Position numbers and translations under genes: made by a program
Notes under the pieces: model-generated
Databases searched by the model: none
What the model was told of the DNA's origin: nothing
The model's input: only the letters and a program-made list of their open reading frames with translations
In this document: one piece after another, positions 1-5,923 of the stretch
How positions within the stretch are numbered: position 1 is the stretch's first letter
Layout: each line of letters opens with the position of its first letter
Assembly (NCBI GenBank): GCA_964462535.1
Contig: CAYWXV010000112.1
Coordinates: 1 to 5,923 of the forward strand
From: CAYWXV01 sp964462535
GTDB lineage: Bacteria; Bacteroidota; Ignavibacteria; OLB7
Length of the DNA stretch: 5,923 nucleotides
Direction of reading: 5' to 3'

Positions 1-64
1 ACCTCGGTGAACGTGATTCCACGCTCCCGACAGCGCGCGCGGATCTCGGGGAAGACCTTCTTGA
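1..64. repeat. Direct repeat copy 1, shared DUF4062 coding segment
   Basis: This matches 5860-5923 at 56 of 64 bases without gaps, in the same orientation. It reflects homology of the two DUF4062 genes, not a separate element: most differences are silent. The repeat surely extends beyond both edges of the window. Confidence 0.9.
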
Positions 65-140
65 TAAGATGCTCTCGCTCTTCCTGCAGATCGCGGAAGG
101 TTGAGCTTATGAATACGCGAAGGTCCTTGGCGGAGGGCAT
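1..140 (-). CDS. DUF4062-domain protein, N-terminal fragment (runs off left edge)
   Basis: An ATG at 140 opens a frame of 46 codons with no stop before the left edge. It reads MPSAKDLRVFISSTFRDLQE, followed by an EER-x-HLIKK-VFPEIRARCRERG-ITFTEV stretch. VFISSTFRD, then FPEIR, CRERG and TFTEVD is the N-terminal signature of DUF4062, the domain that begins many bacterial NACHT/TPR proteins and has eukaryotic relatives such as nephrocystin-3. The last 21 visible residues differ from the matching part of the large gene at the right edge at only two positions (V/I and R/L), so the two are paralogues. The ATG lies 19 bp after the TGA of the lipoprotein gene, which suggests one transcript; the Shine-Dalgarno match upstream is weak. 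The domains after DUF4062 lie outside the window. A NACHT-TPR continuation like its paralogue is likely but not visible. Confidence 0.9.
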   Translation of the reverse strand, partial: MPSAKDLRVFISSTFRDLQEEREHLIKKVFPEIRARCRERGITFTE

Positions 141-159
141 AGTGCTTTAGAGTAGCGAA

Positions 160-2181
160 TCAGTTCTGATGCTCCTTGTAGTCCAGGCGTATTCTCGAGA
201 CCACGTTCTGTTGTGCAAGCCAGGCAAGATCAGCTTCAAGAGATCCTTTCGATGCAAACGTCACCTTCACCTGTAGCCCGACCCACGCCGGTTTGGTTCC
301 GAAGGCCTGTTTCAATCCGATCTCCATTGTCGCGCTTGCCTTTGTCGACGTCCCCGTCATCAAGACCTCGTCTCCGAACAATCCTCCCCAATACGCCTTG
401 GCATACACCCGCATACCGCTGAGGTTCCCTGTCACTTCCCACGTCGGATGGATATGGACGTCTGCGCAGATATCCTCCGGTGCGCTCAGGTCCTCGAATA
501 TTACCGTCCGGCCGTTTGGTCCCGAATCGTTGTAGACGACGTACGCGGAACCCATCAGCGTGGACCACGATTTCGAGCGAGTACACTGCGCCTCCTGCGG
601 GGCGTTCCTGCCGACAAGTTCAAACCAACGGAACCCCGCCCACTTCCCTCTGGGATTGGCGATGTCTTCCACATAGATGCCGATCTGGTTACGACCATCA
701 GGAAGGGAGAAGAACCCATTGGTTGGTGTGAGTTCGGTACCATTCAGCAGGAAGAGCGAACGGACCGTCAACGTTGGCACGGATGACGTGAGGCGCACCT
801 CGATCTTTCCGGTTGTGCTCTTCCAGCCGGGTGGGAGAGGGACGAACATGCCAGTCGCGGTGTCGCGAGCCGTGATAACGAACGATGGAAAGCGCGAAAG
901 GCCGGCAGTTCCTTCGGCGACGCGTGCCCATTCATTTCGTGCAACGTTCCAGTTCAACGACGAGGTGAGACCCATGTATCGAATCGTCGGGAAGGGGATT
1001 CCAAGATGGTCGGCGTCCGGCCCGGAGAAGTACGGCTGGAAGCGTCCATTGCTGAACGTGATTTCGCGGGTGTCGTAACCGGGCGTCTTTGCCCCCGGAT
1101 AGTTCGGGTCGCAGATTCGAATTCCTGTCGCACTGGCCGCATACGTCAGCATCGCGTGCCCCGTATCGTTAGTAACCGTGCGGATGTGGATGAACTGCGG
1201 CGCCTTGGTCACATACATGCCAAGCTTGAACGCCATGAACATCAGGCTGTCCCGGAAGGATTCGGACTTGCCGATGACCTGGAGCGCCCGTTCGATGCTC
1301 GCGGTGTGACTGAGGAACGATCGATAGTCCTTCTGAAGGAACGAACAGAAACGATATGCCGAGGCGTCATCCTGCCAGAGGTCGGGCGTTGAGCTCCCCC
1401 CATCATTGTCGAATCTGCCATTCAGCGGTGGTTCGTTGTTGAGCCTGTGATCCATGTAGTAGTACATCATGCCAAACGTCTGACCGGCGCAGTGGCCACC
1501 GGGAGATATCGTCGAACCTCGATTCCTGAACGACCAGTCGTCAACACCCGGCCTGAACTTCGTCTGGACGTTGGCCGCCATGATCCGATCCTTCTTGAGT
1601 GCAATTACCGTCAGAAGCGAACGGCGGGGTCCATCGGCACTCGTTGACAGTTTTGCCGGAGGGGGATCGTGAACACCAGAGTGTTCGAAATGGAGCGTCC
1701 ACGCTGTTACCGATCCGGAATCGAGATCAATAATCGGGAGTCCCTCGAGACCGCCACGCGTTTCGTCATATGCGAATACCATGGCGAACATGTCGGCAGG
1801 CACCGACACGGGGATCTTCACGATCATGGGCTCGTCGGAATACTCACCCCCGTTCTCGATGATGATCATCGGAGAGAGAACGACGACGTCCTCGATGTTG
1901 TTCGTTCCGGTAATGGGAGCATATGAAACGACAAACTCCTTTGACATCGGATAGGAGTTCGGCGGCACGTCGATCGTCAGCCCATTCAGTGTATCGGCAG
2001 ACGTGCCAATCATCACCGTGCCCCCACCAGTGCCAATTGTCTGTGACACAAGCTGTCGCTCGGCCCCGAGAGTGAAGCCCGCACGGCTGACAGATACATC
2101 GCCGGGATCGGCGACACTACATGAGCCAAGAATAAGCAGACACGCGATGAGAAGAGGATGCGGAGTCAGAAACGGTTTCAT
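160..2181 (-). CDS. Lipoprotein with ZU5/UPA-like region and papain-like cysteine peptidase domain
   Basis: Numbering is from the ATG at 2181 (673 aa). The ATG at 2238 adds 19 residues but puts polar sequence before the signal peptide and has a poorer ribosome site, so 2181 is preferred. Residues 1-21 are a lipoprotein signal ending in LGSC (lipid-modified Cys21, then Ser, which fits outer-membrane sorting). Residues ~43-92 (SQTIGTGGGTV, LTIDVPPNSY) resemble a ZU5 domain. Residues ~97-171 (LSPMIIIENGG, PMIVKIPVSVP, FAYDE, TLHFEHSGV) resemble the UPA-like module that follows ZU5 in bacterial surface proteins. A papain-like triad follows: Cys231 in GGHCAGQTFGMMYYY, His342 in TGHAMLTYAA, and Asp358 in ICDPNYPG. 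The spacing and DPNYPG suit a clan CA-type peptidase. Residues ~455-525 look Ig-like and ~530-673 are beta-rich and unrecognised. The role is inferred: an exported, membrane-anchored peptidase with unknown substrate. It could also be a non-catalytic binding protein with this fold. Confidence 0.85.
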   Translation of the reverse strand: MKPFLTPHPLLIACLLILGSCSVADPGDVSVSRAGFTLGAERQLVSQTIGTGGGTVMIGTSADTLNGLTIDVPPNSYPMSKEFVVSYAPITGTNNIEDVVVLSPMIIIENGGEYSDEPMIVKIPVSVPADMFAMVFAYDETRGGLEGLPIIDLDSGSVTAWTLHFEHSGVHDPPPAKLSTSADGPRRSLLTVIALKKDRIMAANVQTKFRPGVDDWSFRNRGSTISPGGHCAGQTFGMMYYYMDHRLNNEPPLNGRFDNDGGSSTPDLWQDDASAYRFCSFLQKDYRSFLSHTASIERALQVIGKSESFRDSLMFMAFKLGMYVTKAPQFIHIRTVTNDTGHAMLTYAASATGIRICDPNYPGAKTPGYDTREITFSNGRFQPYFSGPDADHLGIPFPTIRYMGLTSSLNWNVARNEWARVAEGTAGLSRFPSFVITARDTATGMFVPLPPGWKSTTGKIEVRLTSSVPTLTVRSLFLLNGTELTPTNGFFSLPDGRNQIGIYVEDIANPRGKWAGFRWFELVGRNAPQEAQCTRSKSWSTLMGSAYVVYNDSGPNGRTVIFEDLSAPEDICADVHIHPTWEVTGNLSGMRVYAKAYWGGLFGDEVLMTGTSTKASATMEIGLKQAFGTKPAWVGLQVKVTFASKGSLEADLAWLAQQNVVSRIRLDYKEHQN
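2119..2181 (-). other. Lipoprotein signal peptide and lipobox (Cys21)
   Basis: The first 21 codons encode a short N-region with one Lys, a hydrophobic core (LLIACLLIL) and the lipobox LGSC, with the invariant cysteine encoded at 2119-2121. Signal peptidase II would cleave before Cys21. The residue after it is Ser rather than Asp, so the inner-membrane retention rule known from enterobacteria does not apply and outer-membrane placement is the default expectation. Confidence 0.85.
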
Positions 2182-2480
2182 GGGGCCCTCGGGACAAGAG
2201 ACCGTGTGGGGAAAGTGTTGATGGGAGCGATCGAACATACTTGTTCGTTGCCAAACGGGAATCGATCAAGCTCCGAATGCATCACCAGATGCCGATGGCA
2301 GTTCGGTCGGATGCGTGATGGTGGTGACGCTGTACGGTGGACCACGAACGGCGTAAACGGACAACCCACGTGGACCGGTGGGAGATCGCAGGCGGGGGGC
2401 GTGCCGCACTATCATTGTCCAGGTCACGGTGATGAGTCCTCGCTGCCCGGTTCCTGCCACACGCCGACATCGGGTTTCTT
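2182..2480 (-). other. Intergenic gap between the NACHT gene and the lipoprotein gene
   Basis: This is 299 bp between the TAG of the NACHT-TPR gene (2481-2483) and the preferred lipoprotein start. Frames open through it on either strand give arginine-, proline- and serine-rich translations with no recognisable motif, and the longest minus-strand ones are continuations of out-of-frame readings of the upstream gene. A weak hairpin (CCCAC 2365-2369 with GTGGG 2378-2382) has no T-run. No convincing sigma-70 or Bacteroidota-type promoter is visible. The length leaves room for a promoter of the lipoprotein gene or for a decayed gene, but neither can be shown. Confidence 0.5.
2186..2190 (-). promoter_or_regulatory. 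Weak Shine-Dalgarno site for the lipoprotein gene
   Basis: GAGGG lies 4 bases upstream of the ATG at 2181 on the minus strand. It is short and close to the start codon, but it supports 2181 over the ATG at 2238, which has only AACAAG upstream. The signal peptide argument is the stronger one. Confidence 0.4.
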
Positions 2481-5400
2481 CTAGTGAGTACGTCCCAACT
2501 GTTCGATCCGCGTTCGATACTCCTGCTTCGGGATCTTTTCGACAAGCGACTGATAGAGGCGGAGTGCTTCGGCGCGATGGTCGGCTCGCCGCGGCGAGTC
2601 TTCGATATCGGTGGCACTGAGTTTCCACAGCCGGTAATGGATTTCCGCGCGCTCTTCGTCGTCGGTCGTTTCCATCAGCAATTCGCCTAAACGCTGTAAG
2701 GCACTGTCTACGCGCCCCTCGGCCGCCTCAATACGCGCGATCAACACGCGACCCTTGAAGAGCGTTCCCTGCTTCGATAGCTCCTCACTGATTGCCACGC
2801 ACTCCTCGGCCTGTTCCCGAGCCGTGCGCAGCGCCAGGGAGCGCCACGTACCCTCGTCAGCTCCAGGGACATACTCTGGAAGAAAGTCCGGCATAGATCC
2901 CTGCGGTCGGGTGTCCGCTTGACGTTCGACAAGGTCCAGCAATACACTGGCAGTTCCGGACAGCCAGTAGGTCAGCCCATAACGGAAGCCGATCTGACGA
3001 TGCTTTGTCGCTGCCGTCCTGAAATGATTCAGTGCTCGCTCACTCTCCCCACGACCGAAGAATACGTTGCCCATGTTCCCCTGCGCATTGGCTACACCCG
3101 TCCCCTCGCCCAACTCTTCGCTGATCAGCAACCAGTTCCCAAGACATTCGAGCGCTCGCTCGTGCTCCCCGCGCTCCAGATACACAATCCCCATGTTCCC
3201 CTGCGCATTGGCGATGCCCGCGCGGTCGCCCAACTCCTCGCAGATTCGCAACCTCACGCCGTAGCACTCCAGCGCTCGCTCATACTCTCCACGTTCGGCA
3301 TACACAATTCCCATGTTCCCCTGCGCCATCCCAACGCCGGGGCGGTCGCCCAACTCTTCGGAGATCCGTAACTGCACTCGATAGCTCTCCAATGCTCGCT
3401 CATGCTCTCCACGTTCAGCGTACACAATCCCCATATTCCCATTCACACTGGCCACGCCCAAACGGTCGCCCAACTCCATGCTGATTCGCAACCAGACACC
3501 ATAGCCTTCCAGTGCTCGCTCATGCTTGCCACGCCGGTAATACACATTGCCGATGTTCCCCTGGGCATAGGCGACTCCTATGCGGTCGCCCAACTCCTCG
3601 CTGATCCGGAGCTGCACGTCAAACCTCTCCAACGCTTGCTCAAACTCCCCACGTCGTCCATACACAATGCCCATGTTCCCGTGAGCCATGGCCACGCCGC
3701 GACGATCACCCAACTCGGTGTACAGATCCAATGCCCGTGCCAGTTCGTGGAGCGCTTCGTCATACGCACCGCGCAACTGCAACAACCAACCGTGACTTCG
3801 ACGGGATGTAGCCTCCTCTACCTTGTCACCGCGCGCCGTCGCGGAGGACAATCGCTCACGACAGAGTTCAATTGCGCTCGTCCACCTCCCCAATCGACAT
3901 AGAAGATCCACCACGCGACCCACGCCCGTGCTCCGTTCCGGCCCGTCAGGGGCCTTCCATCTATCAACCCCTTGTCGATAGTACGTGTCGATAGCGTTCC
4001 CGTCTTCAAGAGCCGACCAGTAGCCAAGCAACTCGTACTGTGTCTGGTCGGCATAGAGAGCGAGGAACACCGGAATGGTCGCCAGACACTCATACAGGCT
4101 GTCGATTGCTCCCACGGCGTTGAGCTGATACGCCAGTTCAGCTGCCGCGCGTACCGGCACGCTCGCTCCCTCGGCCATCGCCGCCGATACGCCCATGCGG
4201 AAATACTCGGCTAAATGACGATGGGCTGCTTGCTTCTTCTCCGTATCGGTCAAATACCGCTTCTCGACCGCGCGACGGAGGTAGTCATGGAAAAACGTCA
4301 GCCGTCCCTCCTTCCGTACAAGGTGGTAGTCCAGCCCGGCGATCATCGTCGCAATCTTCAGCCGCGCAAGTCCAGTGAGGTCGGAGAGTTCCCGTTCGTC
4401 GAGACCACTGCGGCTGCCCGACAGGAGACTCATCACATCGCGCACCGCCCGCAAGTTGTAGTCTTCCTCGAGCCGCTCGAGCACGCGCTGGAACAGGTCC
4501 TCGGTGCCCGTGGCCTCCAGGTAACTATCGATCTTCCCGCCGAGTTCTTCGTGGAGACCGACCAGCCGGAGTTCTTCCAACACGGTTTTCAGAAACAACG
4601 GGTGACCGCATTTGTGGTCGCTCGCGATCCGTTTGATCTGGTATTCGTTGAGCGACTTGTGGTAGTCCGCCAGGTACCTTACGACGATTGTCTCGCGCTC
4701 CGCTTCATTCAACGCCTGCATGCCAAACTGCTGCCACCCTCGCTTCTTCAACTCCACGAGCGTTCCTTCAACCGTCGAGCTGATGATCAAGCGGATCGGT
4801 GGGGAAATCACATCGGGAATCCATCGCAGGTTCAACGCCTCGCCCTGGAGCTGGTTGAGGCCGTCGAGGATGACAACGAAGGATGAAGGAGGAGGGATGA
4901 AGGATGAATCAGACGATGGGATACCCATCTGCGCATGTTCTGAATCCTTCTTCCGCCTTCCTCCCTCCGCCTTGCCAAGCTCGTGCTCGGCATATCCGAG
5001 CCATTGACCGAGCGCGGTTTCGAGCTTCGCGGGATCCGATGGGATCTCTTCGTCACGTCCGAACCGCTCCTTGATTTCCATGCAGAGATGTCGGATCACA
5101 GCATAGTGATCGGTCGCCGTGGCGCCGATGCCGACGTAGTGCTCGATGACGTGAGCTTCGGGATGCTTGCGGCGGTACTGTTCGGCCCAGAAGGCGAAGA
5201 GAGAACTCTTGCCGCTCCCGCTCTCGGCATAGACGACAAGTGGTGGATCATCGGAAGCGACATGATCGTTCAGTCGTTTGAGATAGAGCGGGTTGGCAAT
5301 GTACGCGCGGCGGCGACTGAGCGAGAACGCTTCGTGGCGCGATCGTTCCTGCTCAAGTGGTGTCGGTGGCTTTGTGTCGGCGAAGTCTCGTTTGATGATC

Positions 5401-5923
5401 GTCACGAGATCATCGAAGATCATCTCACCGAGCGAAGCGGGGTCGCGGAACTTCTCGATTGATGCTCCGCTGGCCTCGATCCGTTCCTGAAACGCTTCCA
5501 GACGTTGGAGTTCCTCGGTCTGTTCCGTGTCGTCCTGGAAGCTCTGCCGATGACGTCGAAAGTAGAATTTCGCGCGATCTGCCGGTGGCTTGTCTATTCC
5601 GTTCCGACCGACACCAAGCAGCGCGTAGTGCGCCTCCATCTCCGTGATACTCATCCCATCAATGACGACCTCTTCGATCCAGGGGAACTGCTTCAGCAAT
5701 GCTGGGTCTTTCTGGATATCGAGGTAGGAGGGGATGAAGCCATAGCGATCGCCGGTAATGCCGATGAAGTAGGGCCGGCAACTATCGACCTCCTCCAGAC
5801 AGGTGCGGATGACCTGACCGAGCGCAATGTCCTCATCGGTCAGTCCCCACCGCAGATCAACCTCGGTAAACGTGATCCCCCGTTCACGACAAAGCGCGCG
5901 GATCTCGGGGAAGATCTTCTTGA
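2481..5923 (-). CDS. DUF4062-NACHT-TPR protein (STAND-type NTPase), 5' end beyond right edge
   Basis: The frame is open from the right edge to the TAG at 2481-2483, about 1146 visible residues. By alignment to the paralogue at the left edge, the true start should lie about 76 bp outside, giving roughly 1170 aa. The TTG at 5699 lies inside DUF4062 and is not the start. DUF4062 covers 5923 to ~5620 (FPEIRALCRERGITFTEVDL, RWGL, GQVIRTCLEEVD, FIGITGDRYGFIP). The NACHT-like NTPase follows: Walker A AESGSGKSS at 5228-5202 (Ala replaces the usual first Gly), Walker B ILDGLNQL at 4871-4848, a sensor-like IRLIISS at 4796-4776, GHPLFL at 4607-4590, and FFHDYLRRAV at 4295-4266. From ~4230 to the end it is helical, with seven 40-aa TPR units at 3809-2970. 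The family is cytosolic: TPRs sense a ligand, NTP binding drives oligomerisation, and the N-terminal domain acts as effector or adaptor. A defence or signalling role here is inferred from architecture. A 91-bp heptamer-repeat insert interrupts the NTPase. Confidence 0.93.
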   Translation of the reverse strand, partial: KKIFPEIRALCRERGITFTEVDLRWGLTDEDIALGQVIRTCLEEVDSCRPYFIGITGDRYGFIPSYLDIQKDPALLKQFPWIEEVVIDGMSITEMEAHYALLGVGRNGIDKPPADRAKFYFRRHRQSFQDDTEQTEELQRLEAFQERIEASGASIEKFRDPASLGEMIFDDLVTIIKRDFADTKPPTPLEQERSRHEAFSLSRRRAYIANPLYLKRLNDHVASDDPPLVVYAESGSGKSSLFAFWAEQYRRKHPEAHVIEHYVGIGATATDHYAVIRHLCMEIKERFGRDEEIPSDPAKLETALGQWLGYAEHELGKAEGGRRKKDSEHAQMGIPSSDSSFIPPPSSFVVILDGLNQLQGEALNLRWIPDVISPPIRLIISSTVEGTLVELKKRGWQQFGMQALNEAERETIVVRYLADYHKSLNEYQIKRIASDHKCGHPLFLKTVLEELRLVGLHEELGGKIDSYLEATGTEDLFQRVLERLEEDYNLRAVRDVMSLLSGSRSGLDERELSDLTGLARLKIATMIAGLDYHLVRKEGRLTFFHDYLRRAVEKRYLTDTEKKQAAHRHLAEYFRMGVSAAMAEGASVPVRAAAELAYQLNAVGAIDSLYECLATIPVFLALYADQTQYELLGYWSALEDGNAIDTYYRQGVDRWKAPDGPERSTGVGRVVDLLCRLGRWTSAIELCRERLSSATARGDKVEEATSRRSHGWLLQLRGAYDEALHELARALDLYTELGDRRGVAMAHGNMGIVYGRRGEFEQALERFDVQLRISEELGDRIGVAYAQGNIGNVYYRRGKHERALEGYGVWLRISMELGDRLGVASVNGNMGIVYAERGEHERALESYRVQLRISEELGDRPGVGMAQGNMGIVYAERGEYERALECYGVRLRICEELGDRAGIANAQGNMGIVYLERGEHERALECLGNWLLISEELGEGTGVANAQGNMGNVFFGRGESERALNHFRTAATKHRQIGFRYGLTYWLSGTASVLLDLVERQADTRPQGSMPDFLPEYVPGADEGTWRSLALRTAREQAEECVAISEELSKQGTLFKGRVLIARIEAAEGRVDSALQRLGELLMETTDDEERAEIHYRLWKLSATDIEDSPRRADHRAEALRLYQSLVEKIPKQEYRTRIEQLGRTH
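2970..3809 (-). repeat. Seven tandem 120-bp (40-aa) TPR units
   Basis: Seven units of exactly 40 codons start at 3809, 3689, 3569, 3449, 3329, 3209 and 3089 (each reading down). The unit pattern is x-A-Q-G-N-M-G-I-V-Y-x-E-R-G-E-x-E-R-A-L-E, followed by L-R-I-S-E-E-L-G-D-R-x-G-V-A. The five central units (3090-3689) are the most alike; the outermost two are diverged. By my count 3181-3300 and 3301-3420 match at 96 of 120 bases. This is the 40-residue TPR class with an extended LGDRxGVA turn (TPR_10/TPR_12-like), expected to form a peptide- or protein-binding superhelix. Confidence 0.95.
4881..4971 (-). repeat. Heptamer-array imperfect palindrome inserted in frame in the NACHT domain
   Basis: On the plus strand, 4881-4908 is four heptamers (GGATGAA, GGAGGAG, GGATGAA, GGATGAA). 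Positions 4944-4971 are four pyrimidine heptamers (ATCCTTC, TTCCGCC, TTCCTCC, CTCCGCC). The 35-bp centre starts with TCAGA (4909-4913), ends with TCTGA (4939-4943), and contains a 6-bp stem GATGGG/CCCATC (4915-4920 and 4924-4929). Read as inverted arms of 33 bp, the halves match at 24 of 33 bases. In the protein it encodes a low-complexity stretch (AEGGRRKKDSEHAQ, then PSSDSSFIPPPSS) between conserved NTPase strands. Heptanucleotide repeats that colonise many sites are known in several bacterial groups, such as the STRR family of cyanobacteria. That this is a mobile repeat of that kind is inference. Confidence 0.7.
5860..5923. repeat. Direct repeat copy 2, shared DUF4062 coding segment
   Basis: This is the counterpart of positions 1-64, lying 5859 bp away in the large DUF4062-NACHT-TPR gene. 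The pair could support recombination that would delete or duplicate the intervening NACHT and lipoprotein genes. Confidence 0.9.

Noticed and set aside
2182..2238. Upstream ATG at 2238 as the lipoprotein start
   Set aside because: It would add 19 mostly polar residues ahead of the signal peptide. The ATG at 2181 gives a standard 21-residue lipoprotein signal and a better ribosome site.
2227..2262. Possible promoter with TTGGCA and TATGTT or TATGTTCG upstream of the lipoprotein gene
   Set aside because: The spacing between the boxes is about 10 bp, too short for sigma-70 or the Bacteroidota TTTG/TAnnTTTG type; a 17-bp spacing leads to ATCGCT, a poor -10 box.
2365..2382. Hairpin CCCAC/GTGGG as a terminator after the NACHT gene
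   Set aside because: The stem is only 5 bp and no T-run follows on either strand. It also lies about 100 bp past the stop codon.
2266..2628. Minus-strand frame of 120 codons crossing into the gap after the NACHT gene
   Set aside because: It overlaps the NACHT 3' end in another frame, has Arg/Pro/Ser-rich composition, and shows no motif. Not supportable as a gene or a pseudogene.
2970..3809. CRISPR array
   Set aside because: The regular 120-bp spacing comes from coding TPR units with conservation along the whole unit, not from short repeats with unique spacers.
2919..3902. Plus-strand open frames with repeated peptides such as IHNPHVPLRIG
   Set aside because: The repeats are the antisense reading of the 120-bp TPR units. 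The sense strand gives a clear TPR consensus, so these are shadows.
4215..4886. Plus-strand open frame of 223 codons
   Set aside because: It lies wholly within the conserved NACHT coding region on the other strand; its translation has no recognisable motif and it is explained as a shadow of the codon use there.

Overview
The window appears to come from a Gram-negative bacterium of moderately high GC. It encodes an exported lipoprotein with a clear lipobox, and its STAND-type NTPase carries tetratricopeptide repeats of a kind common in environmental bacteria such as Bacteroidota/Chlorobi-like lineages and cyanobacteria. The phylum cannot be fixed from this sequence; an FCB-group organism is only a guess. 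All recognisable genes lie on the minus strand, so the text below runs from right to left.

Layout in transcription order. (1) From beyond the right edge to 2481 is a large DUF4062-NACHT-TPR protein. About 1146 residues are visible and the reading frame is still open at the right edge. It has an N-terminal DUF4062 domain, a NACHT-type P-loop NTPase, and a C-terminal superhelix that includes seven consecutive 40-residue TPR units. (2) Positions 2182-2480 are a 299-bp gap with no convincing gene. (3) Positions 2181-160 encode a 673-residue lipoprotein: lipobox signal peptide, a ZU5/UPA-like beta region, a papain-like Cys-His-Asp peptidase region, and beta-rich C-terminal parts. (4) After only 19 bp, a second DUF4062 gene starts at 140 and runs off the left edge. 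Only its first 46 codons are present. It is short and partial, so a length-filtered gene call would miss it.

The two DUF4062 genes are close paralogues. Positions 1-64 and 5860-5923 match at 56 of 64 bases and sit at equivalent places in the two genes. The locus is therefore a tandem DUF4062 family with a secreted peptidase lipoprotein gene between two members.

The main points of interest are: the arrangement of STAND-like protein, ZU5-peptidase lipoprotein and DUF4062 paralogue; the loss of the FIIND/ZU5-type HFS cleavage motif in the lipoprotein (HFE instead); a 91-bp imperfect palindrome of heptamer arrays that appears to be inserted in frame between the Walker A and Walker B motifs of the NACHT domain; and the near-uniform 120-bp TPR array. 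STAND proteins with this architecture are often immune sensors, so a defence role is plausible. Nothing in the window proves it, and the lipoprotein and the cytosolic NTPase are expected in different compartments.
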